A stretch of 11,749 bases of DNA from positions 1-11,749 of the forward strand of contig JACPRG010000030.1 in assembly GCA_016190025.1 (NCBI GenBank), in the 5' to 3' direction. Source of the DNA: Candidatus Tectimicrobiota bacterium. GTDB lineage: Bacteria; UBA8248; JACPRG01. The notes beneath the pieces are model-generated. The model was not told the DNA's origin, made no database searches, and saw nothing but the letters and a program-made list of their open reading frames with translations. Both the position numbers and the translations under genes were made by a program. Below are positions 1-6,362 of the stretch, one piece after another (position 1 is the first letter of the stretch; each line of letters begins with the position of its first letter).

Positions 1-367
1 AAAAAATACCTTTTGCCCATTGGATTCCCGCCTTCGCGGGGATGACACCCGGCGGGATAGTTGATCTGGAGCGCGACGGATTCGTGGGGGCCGGCCCGGC
101 GGATCAGCGTTGCGGGTTGTGGCTGCAAAGCTTGTCTTTGCCGGTGTGCCTGGGGATCTTGCCTATGGCAGGGCAGAGGCGAACTCTGCCGCTACAATTT
201 TGCCTGGGGAGTTTTGTCATCTCTGAAAGCGCGGCAAAGAATCTCCTTCTTCCGGGAGACCCTTCGCCAGCCCCTTCACTTCGTTCAGGGCGGCCTTCTG
301 GCCGGCTTACCGGTACGACAAGGCTGTCAAGTTTCCATGGCTCTCCCGAGTATCTCCGCGGCCCGGG
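1..367. other. Gene-free left flank with repeat-like palindromes
   Basis: I see no convincing gene here. Several frames are open for 100 codons or more, but the translations are low in complexity, rich in Arg, Gly and Pro, and lack a ribosome binding site. The stretch holds a palindromic repeat at 22-46, a block at 273-290 resembling the core of the repeats at 3720-3781 and 4916-4978, and a perfect 5-bp stem with a TTCT loop at 291-304 (CGGCC/GGCCG). That stem lies just past the amidohydrolase stop codon. It has no T-run in either direction, so it is not a classical intrinsic terminator. Confidence 0.6.
22..46. repeat. Short palindromic intergenic repeat (REP-like)
   Basis: The arms TTCCCGC (25-31) and GCGGGGA (36-42) form a 7-bp stem with one G-T wobble around a CTTC loop. 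The flanks GGA and TGAC match a dispersed intergenic repeat type I recall from many GC-rich bacterial genomes. Only one copy is visible in this window, so calling it a repeat rests on that general recognition. Confidence 0.45.
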
Positions 368-1342
368 TCATCTCCGAAGCAGGTCCAGGGCGTTTTGGGA
401 ATAGATCCGCTCCCGCTCGGACGGCTTGGCCGGCAACCCCTCCACGAGCTTGACGGCCGCGTCCATCCCCACCCAGGGGTAGTCGCTCCCGAACAGAAGC
501 CGGTCCGCCCCGTACAGCCCAAAGAAGTAGTCGATGGCCGGCTGATAGGTAGAGACCGTGTCGAAGTAGAACCGCCGGAAGTACTCGCTGGGGGCCTTGT
601 CGATGTGCTCGCGCCCTTTGGGCATGATGACCGTCTGGTGGTCGATGCGCCCCATCAGGTACGGGATGGTGCTCCCCACGTGCGGCAGGACGAACTTGGC
701 CCTCGGGAACTTCTTCAGCGTCCCGCCGAGGATGAGCCGCAGGGCGGCCAGCGTGGTGTCGAACAGGAATCCCACGATGGGGATCAGGTTGTAGTCGGCC
801 ATCTTCTCCTCGGAGAGGATGGGGGCCGTCGGGTGCAGGAAGATGGGCAGATCGAGCTCCTGGCAGCGCTCATAGAGGGGGTGGAAGAAGGGGTCGTCCA
901 GCGGCCTCCCCAGGACGTTGGAGTAGAGCTGAAGGCCCCGGAAGCCCAGGTCGTTCAGGCAGCGGTCCAGCTCCCGCAGGGAGCGGTCCATGTCGCCCAG
1001 GCCGAGGGTGGCCATGCCCCAGAACTTGTCGGGGTATTTTCGGGTGATCCCGGCCAGGCAGTCGTGGCCCAGCTCGGCCAGGTCATCCGCCTCCCGGCCG
1101 CCCGCCCGCTCCGGCCCCGGCACGTTGATGCTGAGGACCTGCACGTCCACGCCCGCCGCCTCCATGACCCGGAACTTCTCTTCCAGGTCGTTCAGGGCGG
1201 GCGGGACGGGAAACCCCGTGTGCCGGGAGGCGAACACCATCGTCCGGCCGTCCCGCCGGACCGCGTTGGGCGGAGCGCTCCGCTTCTCAAGCTTCTCGAT
1301 GAGCTTGTCCGGGAAAAAATGGCTCTGAACGTCGATTCGCAT
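368..1342 (-). CDS. Amidohydrolase family 2 protein, ACMSD-like decarboxylase/hydrolase
   Basis: A 324-residue metal-dependent TIM-barrel enzyme of the amidohydrolase-2 family. This family includes 2-amino-3-carboxymuconate 6-semialdehyde decarboxylase (ACMSD) and related decarboxylases of aromatic or dienoic acids. The expected motifs are visible: H8 at the end of the first strand, H170 in FLHPT, H221 in LPHVG and D287 in FGSDYPW. The H170-H221 and H221-D287 spacings (51 and 66) equal those I recall for ACMSD (H177, H228, D294). The first ligand of the usual His-x-His is Gln (Q6-S-H8). The length is close to the roughly 330 residues of the family, and there is no signal peptide. I chose the ATG at 1342 because a GAGGG ribosome site lies 7 bases upstream and homology starts there (IDVQSHFFP); the frame is open further upstream. 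The substrate cannot be read from sequence. The gene is divergent from the E1 operon. Confidence 0.9.
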   Translation of the reverse strand: MRIDVQSHFFPDKLIEKLEKRSAPPNAVRRDGRTMVFASRHTGFPVPPALNDLEEKFRVMEAAGVDVQVLSINVPGPERAGGREADDLAELGHDCLAGITRKYPDKFWGMATLGLGDMDRSLRELDRCLNDLGFRGLQLYSNVLGRPLDDPFFHPLYERCQELDLPIFLHPTAPILSEEKMADYNLIPIVGFLFDTTLAALRLILGGTLKKFPRAKFVLPHVGSTIPYLMGRIDHQTVIMPKGREHIDKAPSEYFRRFYFDTVSTYQPAIDYFFGLYGADRLLFGSDYPWVGMDAAVKLVEGLPAKPSERERIYSQNALDLLRR

Positions 1343-1371
1343 GGCGCATCCCTCACGGAAGGGGGAGTCCC

Positions 1372-1488
1372 TCAAAAAACGGCGCCCCGGAAGGCCGGCG
1401 GCGCCGCCCGCCCGCGGGCCCGCCAGATGTAGCGGCCCCAGCCTCCGCAGACCTCCACCGGGGTCCATGTCAAACTGTCCCGCCACAC
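1372..1488 (-). other. Possible Trp-rich leader ORF overlapping the terminator
   Basis: A GTG-started frame of 38 codons on the minus strand has Trp at positions 2, 8, 17 and 22. It runs through the hairpin and ends at a TGA made partly from the T-run. The layout recalls a leader peptide of an attenuator, and the downstream gene belongs to a family that includes a tryptophan-catabolism enzyme. Against this, no good ribosome site precedes the GTG, the frame stays open further upstream, and TGG is common in GC-rich DNA. I give it as a possibility only. Confidence 0.15.
1374..1405 (-). terminator. Intrinsic terminator-like hairpin in the amidohydrolase leader
   Basis: Read leftward, GGCGCC (1405-1400) and CCGG (1398-1395) pair with CCGG (1390-1387) and GGCGCC (1386-1381), with one unpaired base (1399) and a 4-base loop. 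A G and then six T residues follow (1379-1374). This is the textbook layout of a Rho-independent terminator on the minus strand. It ends only 31 bases before the amidohydrolase ATG. It would therefore stop transcription entering from the right or act as an attenuator for that gene. The self-complementary arms could also pair in other ways. Confidence 0.6.
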
Positions 1489-1570
1489 TAGCAGATTTGG
1501 AACGGCGCGGGCAATCGGCCTCGCGGGCCGTCCCGCGCGCTTCATCCAGGGGACTGAGGGATCTCCCCAG

Positions 1571-1603
1571 TTTCCGGACCGCCTTTTTTTGCTACAATAT
1601 AAA
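1571..1603 (+). promoter_or_regulatory. Putative sigma70-type promoter of the E1 operon
   Basis: TTTCCG (1571-1576) is followed by 16 bases and TACAAT (1593-1598), with an overlapping TATAAA at 1598-1603. This is the only AT-rich island in the divergent region and lies about 100 bases before the E1-alpha ATG. The -10 match is good and the -35 match is weak. Confidence 0.4.
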
Positions 1604-1699
1604 CATCGATTCGGACATGCGCCGGGATTGGAAGAAGGGCTCATGGGCCGGGTGGCCCCGGGTCGAGACACCCTTTCCCCCAGAAGAGGTTCACAGCGA

Positions 1700-2701
1700 A
1701 TGGCAAAAGCGGCCGCACCGAAGAGTCGGGCCAAGGGCAGAAAGCCGGCGGGGCTGGACGAGGCCACCCTTCGGCGGTGGCACCGGCGGATGCTCCTCAT
1801 CCGGAAGTTCGACGAGATGGCGGACAAGCTCTTCCAGGAAGGGCACGTGAAGGGGAGTATCCACACCAGCATCGGCCAGGAGGCCGTGAGCATGGGGGTG
1901 TGCGCCAACCTGACCCGCGAGGACGTCATCGTCAGCACCCACCGGGGCCACGGCAGCGCCATCGCCAAGGGGAGCGACGTGAAGGCGATGATGGCCGAGC
2001 TCCTCGGGCGCAGGACCGGCCTCTGCAAGGGGAAAGGCGGCTCCATGCACATCGCCGACCTGCCCCACGGCCTCTACGGCGCCAACCCCATCGTCGGGGC
2101 CAACATCCCCATCGCCGCCGGCATCGCCCTCTCCTTCCGCCTCCGGAAAAAGCCCAACGTCTGCGTGTCCCTGTTCGGGGACGGGGCCTCCAACCAGGGA
2201 ACCTTCCACGAGGGCCTCAACATGGCGGCCATCTGGAAGCTGCCGGTCATCTACGTCTGCGAGAACAACGGCTACGCCGTCAGCTTTTCCACAGGGAGGA
2301 GCACCTCCGTGGCCGACATCGCCGACCGCGCGCGGGGCTACGACATCCCGGGCGTCGTGGTGGACGGCATGGACGTCCTGGAGGTCTACGAGGCGGCGAA
2401 GCAGGCGGTGGAGCGGGCCCGGGCCGGGAAGGGCCCCTCGCTCCTGGAGATGAAGACCTACCGCTTCCGAGGCCATTCCCGGGGCGATCCCCCCTCCGGG
2501 GTGTACCGGACAAAGGAGGAACTGGAGCGCTGGCTCGCCAAGGACTCCATCGCCCGGCTCGAAAAACATCTGAAGATGACGAAAGAGGAGGTCCAGGCGG
2601 TGAGCGCGGCCGTGGACGCCGAGATCCAGGAGGCCGTCCAGTTCGCCTTGTCCAGCGAGTTCCCCGCGCCCGAGGAGGCGCTGGAGGACATCTACGCCTG
2701 A
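1700..2701 (+). CDS. TPP-dependent 2-oxoacid/acetoin dehydrogenase E1 component, alpha subunit
   Basis: A 333-residue alpha subunit of a heterotetrameric E1. This enzyme decarboxylates a 2-oxoacid (pyruvate or a branched-chain acid) or cleaves acetoin on TPP and passes the acyl group to the lipoyl arm of E2. The TPP/Mg motif is intact, with GDG at 160-162 and NN at 189-190, 27 residues apart. HRGHG (81-85) and the YRFRGHSRGDP segment typical of the family are also present. Length and domain content are normal. I chose the ATG at 1700 because AGAAGAGG lies 10 bases upstream and the family's N-terminus fits. An in-frame ATG at 1643 with a GGAAGAAGG site would add 19 unconserved residues, and the TTG at 1589 lies inside the promoter. 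The beta subunit follows after 11 bases. No E2, E3 or lipoyl-domain gene is present, so the substrate is open; pyruvate or acetoin are the likeliest. Confidence 0.93.
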   Translation: MAKAAAPKSRAKGRKPAGLDEATLRRWHRRMLLIRKFDEMADKLFQEGHVKGSIHTSIGQEAVSMGVCANLTREDVIVSTHRGHGSAIAKGSDVKAMMAELLGRRTGLCKGKGGSMHIADLPHGLYGANPIVGANIPIAAGIALSFRLRKKPNVCVSLFGDGASNQGTFHEGLNMAAIWKLPVIYVCENNGYAVSFSTGRSTSVADIADRARGYDIPGVVVDGMDVLEVYEAAKQAVERARAGKGPSLLEMKTYRFRGHSRGDPPSGVYRTKEELERWLAKDSIARLEKHLKMTKEEVQAVSAAVDAEIQEAVQFALSSEFPAPEEALEDIYA

Positions 2702-2712
2702 AAGGGGCGCTC

Positions 2713-3702
2713 ATGCGCGAGATCATGATGTGGGAGGCCCTGCGGGAGGCCCTCGCCGAGGAGATGCGCCGGGACGAGAAGGTCTTCGTCCTGGGCGAGG
2801 ACGTCGCCCTCGGCTACGTGTGGTCGGTGACCCGGGGGCTGATCGACGAGTTCGGGCCGGAGCGCGTGCGGGACACGCCCATCAGCGAATCCGCCATCAT
2901 CGGGGTGTCAGTCGGGGCGGCCCTGATGGGGATGCGGCCCGTGCCCGAGCTCCAGTTCAGCGACTTCATGTTCGTCTGCATGGACCAGATCGTCAACCAG
3001 GCCGGAAAGACGCGCTACATGTTCGGCGGGCAGCTCTCCGTCCCCATGGTCATCCGCCTGCCGACCGGGGGCTACTTCAACTTCGGCGCCACGCACAGCC
3101 AGAGCCTGGAGGCGATGCTCATGCACGCGCCGGGCCTGAAGGTGGTCACTCCTTCCACCCCCGCCGATGCGAAGGGCCTGCTCAAGACCGCCATCCGGGA
3201 CCCCAACCCGGTGGCCTTCTTCGAGCACAAGGTGCTCTACAAGACGAAGGGCCCCGTGCCGGAGGGGGAGTACACGATCCCCCTGGGCGCGGCCGACGTG
3301 AAGCGCGACGGGACGGACGTCTGTATCATCGCCACCTCCCTCATGGTCCACAAGGCCCTGGCGGCGGCGGACCGCCTGGCGGAGGAGGGCGTCAGCGCCA
3401 TGGTCCTCGACCCGCGGACGCTCGTCCCCCTGGACAAGGCGGGCCTCGCCGAGGCGGTGAAGAAGACGAACCGGGCGGTGATCGTGGAGGAGGGGTGCAA
3501 GACGGGGGGCATCGGAGCGGAGATCGCCGCGGTGATCAACGAGGAGGCCTTCGATTACCTGGACGCCCCCATCGGCCGCGTGGCGGCCCACGACGCGCCC
3601 ATCCCCTTCAGCGAGCCCCTGGAGAAGTTCATCCTGCCCAACGAGCAGCGGATCATCGACGGCGTCCGCAGGGTCCTGGAAGGGGCGGCCGCGGGGAGAT
3701 AG
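2713..3702 (+). CDS. TPP-dependent 2-oxoacid/acetoin dehydrogenase E1 component, beta subunit
   Basis: A 329-residue beta subunit that pairs with the preceding alpha subunit to form the E1 active site. It has an N-terminal transketolase pyrimidine-binding domain (about residues 4-180) with GED at 28-30, the TPP-activating Glu in TPISE (E59) and the conserved His in ATHSQ (H128). A transketolase C-terminal domain (about 195-320) follows. Length and architecture match PdhB and AcoB proteins. The ATG at 2713 is preceded by AAAGGGG with 5 bases of spacing, and 11 bases separate it from the alpha stop, so the two are co-translated from one operon. What follows is a REP-like repeat and a solute-binding protein gene rather than the dihydrolipoyl acyltransferase expected in a complete complex operon. 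E1 may use E2/E3 encoded elsewhere, or serve a different acceptor. Confidence 0.93.
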   Translation: MREIMMWEALREALAEEMRRDEKVFVLGEDVALGYVWSVTRGLIDEFGPERVRDTPISESAIIGVSVGAALMGMRPVPELQFSDFMFVCMDQIVNQAGKTRYMFGGQLSVPMVIRLPTGGYFNFGATHSQSLEAMLMHAPGLKVVTPSTPADAKGLLKTAIRDPNPVAFFEHKVLYKTKGPVPEGEYTIPLGAADVKRDGTDVCIIATSLMVHKALAAADRLAEEGVSAMVLDPRTLVPLDKAGLAEAVKKTNRAVIVEEGCKTGGIGAEIAAVINEEAFDYLDAPIGRVAAHDAPIPFSEPLEKFILPNEQRIIDGVRRVLEGAAAGR

Positions 3703-3719
3703 GCCGCCGAGCGGCCCAT

Positions 3720-3781
3720 CCCATCCGGGGGGCGCTTCCCTCGGCTTCGCTCAGGACGAGTTTTGAAAACCGCCCCCCTGC
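3720..3781. repeat. REP-like inverted repeat, copy A
   Basis: Outer arms GGGGGGCG (3727-3734) and CGCCCCCC (3771-3778) enclose a conserved core with CTTCGCTCAGGA and an inner hairpin GTTTT-G-AAAAC. The same layout recurs at 4916-4978 between SBP1 and the decarboxylase genes. On the minus strand both copies translate to a Pro-Glu-Arg-type motif that I recognise as a common false-peptide signature of such repeats. It sits between E1-beta and SBP1 and lacks a T-run, so it may mark or stabilise a transcript end rather than terminate transcription. Confidence 0.7.
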
Positions 3782-3864
3782 GAAACCCGTGAGCGTGGGG
3801 GCTTCGCTGGCCGGGACGGGACATTCGGCGCCGGAAGGGTCGGCGCAACATGGAGGGATCGATC

Positions 3865-4896
3865 ATGTTCATCCGTCGGGTTTGGGAGTCGGGTCGAAGC
3901 GCTCTCGTGGTCTCGCTCGTCTTTTTCCTGTGGGGATGGGGAGCTTCCCCCGTCGGCGCCGCCGATAAGGTCACGTTCACACTTTCCTGGCTCCCCTACG
4001 CGGAGTTCATCGGATTTTTCGCGGCGGAAGACCAGGGCTTTTTCAAGGCCGAGGCCATCGACGTGGACTGGAAACGGGGGTTCGGAACCCCGGACGCGCT
4101 TCGGAAGATCGCGACGGGCCAGTTCGATTACGGCTACGCCAACGTGCCTTCCACCGCGCACGGCCGGGCGCAGGGACTGCCCGCCGTCTCCATCGCCCTC
4201 CTGATGCACACGGCGCCGAACGCCATCATCACGGTCAAGGGCTCCGGCATCTCGAACCCCAAGGACCTTTCGGGACGCTCCGTGGCGACGACCGCGCAGG
4301 ACGCGCTCGACGCGACGTTTCCCTTTCTCTCGGAACGCTTCGGCCTTCGGGACATCCGGTGGGTTTATGTGTCGCCGGCGGCGAAAAATCCGACCTTGCT
4401 CGCGGGGAAGGCGGACGCCCTCCTCACCTACACCCTGACCGGCCCCATCATCCGACAGAAGGCCGCGGAGCAGAAAAAGGAAATCCTGGTCCTCCCCTGG
4501 AAGGACTTCGGTTTTGAGGTCCTGGGGGACAATCTCGCTTCGTCGGAAAAGGTGGTCCGCGGCAAACCGGACCAGACCCGCCGGTTCCTCCGCGCCTTTC
4601 TGAAAGGTCTTCAGTGGGCGATCGACCATCCCCGCGAGGCGTCGGGCTCCATCAGCCGGGTGAATCCGTTGGCGAACCGGGAGATCGAGGAGGTTCAGTG
4701 GAAGGTCGTCATCGATCATACGCGAAGCCCTCTCATCGCCCGCCGCGGGCTCGGCTATCACGATGAGGATGGCGTCCGCCAGACCCGAGACGTGATTTTC
4801 CGGCTTTACAAGATTCAGGCGGACATCCCGCTGAAGGATATCTATACGAACGAGTTCCTTCCGCCTGAGCCAGTCGTGCCGCAAACCCTGAAATGA
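3865..4896 (+). CDS. NMT1/THI5-type ABC transporter substrate-binding protein (SBP1)
   Basis: A 343-residue periplasmic binding protein of the NMT1/THI5-like type, a broad family that binds thiamine-pyrimidine precursors, riboflavin, nitrate, sulfonates or aromatic acids for ABC import. A signal peptide is clear: basic start, hydrophobic stretch at about 12-28, and likely cleavage after the Ala pair at 32-33. The mature protein begins with the family pattern (KVTFTLSW, then GFF and KRGFGTPD). I chose the ATG at 3865 because GGAGGG lies 7 bases upstream; the ATG at 3850 would overlap that site. It is a paralogue of the protein at 6586-7581: they share SPAAKNP/EPASKNP, PKDL-G, a DFG segment and a terminal DIYTNEFLP. 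It lies 162 bases after E1-beta with a repeat between, so co-transcription is possible but unproven. No permease or ATPase gene is nearby, and the ligand is unknown. Confidence 0.9.
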   Translation: MFIRRVWESGRSALVVSLVFFLWGWGASPVGAADKVTFTLSWLPYAEFIGFFAAEDQGFFKAEAIDVDWKRGFGTPDALRKIATGQFDYGYANVPSTAHGRAQGLPAVSIALLMHTAPNAIITVKGSGISNPKDLSGRSVATTAQDALDATFPFLSERFGLRDIRWVYVSPAAKNPTLLAGKADALLTYTLTGPIIRQKAAEQKKEILVLPWKDFGFEVLGDNLASSEKVVRGKPDQTRRFLRAFLKGLQWAIDHPREASGSISRVNPLANREIEEVQWKVVIDHTRSPLIARRGLGYHDEDGVRQTRDVIFRLYKIQADIPLKDIYTNEFLPPEPVVPQTLK

Positions 4897-4915
4897 AAGG
4901 GTCTGAGACCGGGTT

Positions 4916-4978
4916 TCATCCAGGGGGCGTTTCCTTCGGTTTCGCTCAGGATGGGCTTTGAAAGCCGTCCCCCTGGAC
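4916..4978. repeat. REP-like inverted repeat, copy B
   Basis: Outer arms CCAGGGGGCG (4920-4929) and CGTCCCCCTGG (4966-4976) pair with one bulged base. The core reads CTTCGGTTTCGCTCAGGA and then the inner hairpin GGCTTT-G-AAAGCC. Compared with copy A (3720-3781) the core is nearly identical. The inner stem differs on both arms in a way that keeps pairing (T-A in A, C-G in B), which suggests the fold rather than the exact bases is maintained. A weaker relative of the core is at 273-290. Confidence 0.7.
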
Positions 4979-4984
4979 CCCCCG

Positions 4985-5211
4985 GAAAACTTTTCGTTCA
5001 CGCCAACAACCTGGCTGACTCTTCTCAGATAATCCTTCGCGGGATCTTTCTCCGGATCGGATAAAACAAGATTGACAACCACTAGCTTCGGTCGCGGACG
5101 CCCTTCTCGCTTGCTGCCGCCTCCCGAAGCAGCCAGTGGAGGTGATAATCGGAAGGCGGCAACGACATCTCATACATATTATGCGGAATCGTCGCGATCG
5201 GCTTCAGCTCC
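4985..5211 (-). pseudogene. Possible decayed coding remnant after the decarboxylase beta gene
   Basis: Directly after the beta subunit stop, the minus strand in another frame reads into a peptide that looks protein-like (around IPHNMYEMSLPPSDYHLHWL) and ends at a TAG at 5084-5082. A GTG overlapping that stop by one base opens a second protein-like run (around LSDPEKDPAKDYLRRVSQVV), which then enters repeat copy B. The two runs together could be one reading frame broken by a frameshift and cut by the repeat. I do not recognise the family, and there is no clear start codon with a ribosome site. The segment could equally be two tiny genes or chance. Confidence 0.25.
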
Positions 5212-5865
5212 TCACCGCTCGGGGCGCATGAAGTAGGCGGCGTCCTCGGCGTGTGACATCCAATGCGGCACTCTCGGACGAAGGATGGCGATGCCCTCGG
5301 TTTCCTCAACGTAACGGACAAAGTTGTACTTGTCCTCGAGGCCATCCGTTTTTTTGCGAGCGAGATTCGTCGGGACGTCCGGGCTGGTCTTGACCACGGT
5401 GTAGCGGAGGCCCTTCGTGGTCAGCGCCTCTTTGGCGGCTTCCATAAACTCGCTTTCCGCGCGAACGGTCCGGGCTTGTGCGATGCCGGCCCCGCGAGCC
5501 ATGGCCGCCAGGTCCACCCGGCCCGAAGTGGCTGTGGGCGGGGCGCCGACCGACTCGTAGACCCCGTTGTCGAAGACGAAGACCTTGAGGTTTTCCGGTT
5601 GCCGGTTGCCCAGGGTGGCGAGGCTTCCCAGGTTCATGAGGACGCCCCCGTCCGAATCGAGACAGACGACGGTCCGGTGAGGAAGCCCAACGGCCACGCC
5701 CAGCGCGAGCGGTGTGTGGCAACCCATGGCCAACAGAAACAGGTTCGCATGCCGGTTCTCCGTCCGGGCGTTGTCCCACTCTTCCACCATCCCCCCGATG
5801 GCCGCGATGCAAAGCTCGTCCTTCATCATGCCGGCCAGGATCTTCAGCAACTCGTACCGGATCAT
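5212..5865 (-). CDS. TPP-dependent decarboxylase, beta subunit (sulfopyruvate/phosphonopyruvate decarboxylase-like)
   Basis: A 217-residue TPP-binding subunit resembling the beta chain of sulfopyruvate decarboxylase (ComE) and the C-terminal half of phosphonopyruvate decarboxylase. These enzymes convert 3-sulfo- or 3-phosphonopyruvate to the aldehyde. The family TPP-binding block is at residues 69-104: LDSDGG, then MNLGSLATLG, then FDNGVYE. The usual GDG is SDG (71-73); the metal-binding Asp and N100 remain. A C-terminal tail beyond about residue 180 makes it longer than the roughly 190 residues I recall for ComE. The ATG at 5865 has a GGGGAGG site 7 bases upstream and overlaps the alpha stop in ATGA, which points to translational coupling and a fixed subunit ratio. 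With SBP2 it forms a leftward operon. The true substrate is uncertain; a small 2-oxoacid is inferred. Confidence 0.82.
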   Translation of the reverse strand: MIRYELLKILAGMMKDELCIAAIGGMVEEWDNARTENRHANLFLLAMGCHTPLALGVAVGLPHRTVVCLDSDGGVLMNLGSLATLGNRQPENLKVFVFDNGVYESVGAPPTATSGRVDLAAMARGAGIAQARTVRAESEFMEAAKEALTTKGLRYTVVKTSPDVPTNLARKKTDGLEDKYNFVRYVEETEGIAILRPRVPHWMSHAEDAAYFMRPER

Positions 5866-6362
5866 CTCAATACCTCCCCGCTGAAGACGACCGCGGTATG
5901 GTATTTGGAGGTGTCCGCCGAGATGCGCGCGTTGACGATGGCCTCGACGATCTCCTCCTCTTTCCGGACGATCACATAGGGGATGCGGAGGGTGTGCAGG
6001 AGCGGCTCCATGGTGATGCGGTGGCTGATCCCCCACCAGTTGGGTTCCCCCATGTCACCCCGGTAGCTCATGAGGATGAGGACCGGAATTCCGTGCGAGA
6101 GGCCCAGGTGGGCGAGCGATTCACAGGCCATGCGGAGGCCGGAGTTTTCCATGATCATGACGGCCTTCTTGCCGGTCAGCCAGACGCCCCCGGCGATGGA
6201 AGTGCCCTCTCCTTCATTGGTGACGGGGATGTACTCGAAGGCGGGGTCCTTCGAGGCCTTGGCGTAGACCTCTTTGAGGTGGGAGTCCGGCAGGGCGCAG
6301 ACGACGCTCACCCCCGCCTCCTTAAGTCCCCGGATGATCAGGTCTGTGCACCTCTCCCTCAT
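5862..6362 (-). CDS. TPP-dependent decarboxylase, alpha subunit (sulfopyruvate/phosphonopyruvate decarboxylase-like)
   Basis: A 166-residue pyrimidine-binding subunit (TPP enzyme N-terminal domain) matching the size and layout of sulfopyruvate decarboxylase alpha (ComD) or the N-terminal half of phosphonopyruvate decarboxylase. The segment TNEGEGTSIAGG (48-59) holds the Glu that activates TPP, either E50 or E52. It is followed by ENSG (72-75) and a SYRGDMGEPNWW stretch (99-110) corresponding to the family's SxRGxxGE motif. The protein is cytoplasmic and must pair with the beta subunit, whose start codon overlaps its stop by four bases. The ATG at 6362 is supported by AAGGAG about 8 bases upstream. 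The upstream neighbour in the same direction is SBP2, 223 bases away, whose ligand may be the substrate or its precursor. Assignment to this family is good; the exact reaction is not known. Confidence 0.82.
   Translation of the reverse strand: MRERCTDLIIRGLKEAGVSVVCALPDSHLKEVYAKASKDPAFEYIPVTNEGEGTSIAGGVWLTGKKAVMIMENSGLRMACESLAHLGLSHGIPVLILMSYRGDMGEPNWWGISHRITMEPLLHTLRIPYVIVRKEEEIVEAIVNARISADTSKYHTAVVFSGEVLR

Larger units (their letters stand above)
1343..1699. other. Divergent intergenic region, amidohydrolase / E1-alpha
   Basis: These 357 bases contain no convincing gene. They hold a terminator-like hairpin pointing left (1374-1405), a promoter-like element pointing right (1571-1603) and, on the minus strand, a 38-codon frame with four Trp codons (1372-1488). 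The E1-alpha leader after the promoter also contains a 5-bp perfect stem (GGGCC at 1645-1649, GGCCC at 1654-1658) of unknown meaning. I found no match to a riboswitch consensus I know. Confidence 0.6.
4897..5211. other. Convergent intergenic region with repeat and possible gene remnant
   Basis: This stretch separates the convergent ends of SBP1 and the decarboxylase beta gene. Just after the SBP1 stop, GGTCT-G-AGACC (about 4900-4910) can fold into a 5-bp hairpin, but no strong T-run follows. Repeat copy B comes next (4916-4978), then a possible decayed coding segment on the minus strand. No intact gene is supported. Confidence 0.6.

Noticed and set aside
395..1432. 345-codon plus-strand frame opposite the amidohydrolase gene
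   Set aside because: It lies antisense to a gene with clear family motifs; the translation is rich in Val, Gly, Arg and His with no recognisable domain.
1777..2700. Extension of the E1-beta frame upstream through the E1-alpha gene
   Set aside because: The upstream translation is Arg/Gly/Pro-rich shadow of E1-alpha. The ribosome site and family N-terminus place the start at 2713.
2730..3968. 412-codon plus-strand frame over E1-beta
   Set aside because: Out-of-frame shadow of a well-supported gene, with low-complexity Gly/Arg/Pro translation.
4900..5080. Possible TPP riboswitch (CTGAG near 4904, GATAA-like pieces near 5030-5060)
   Set aside because: The conserved order and spacing of THI-box segments are missing on both strands, and the piece sits downstream of SBP1 rather than in a leader.
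3751..5082. 443-codon minus-strand frame opposite SBP1
   Set aside because: Most of it is antisense to SBP1 and both ends run through the repeat copies. Only the short stretch after the beta subunit gene seemed worth noting separately.
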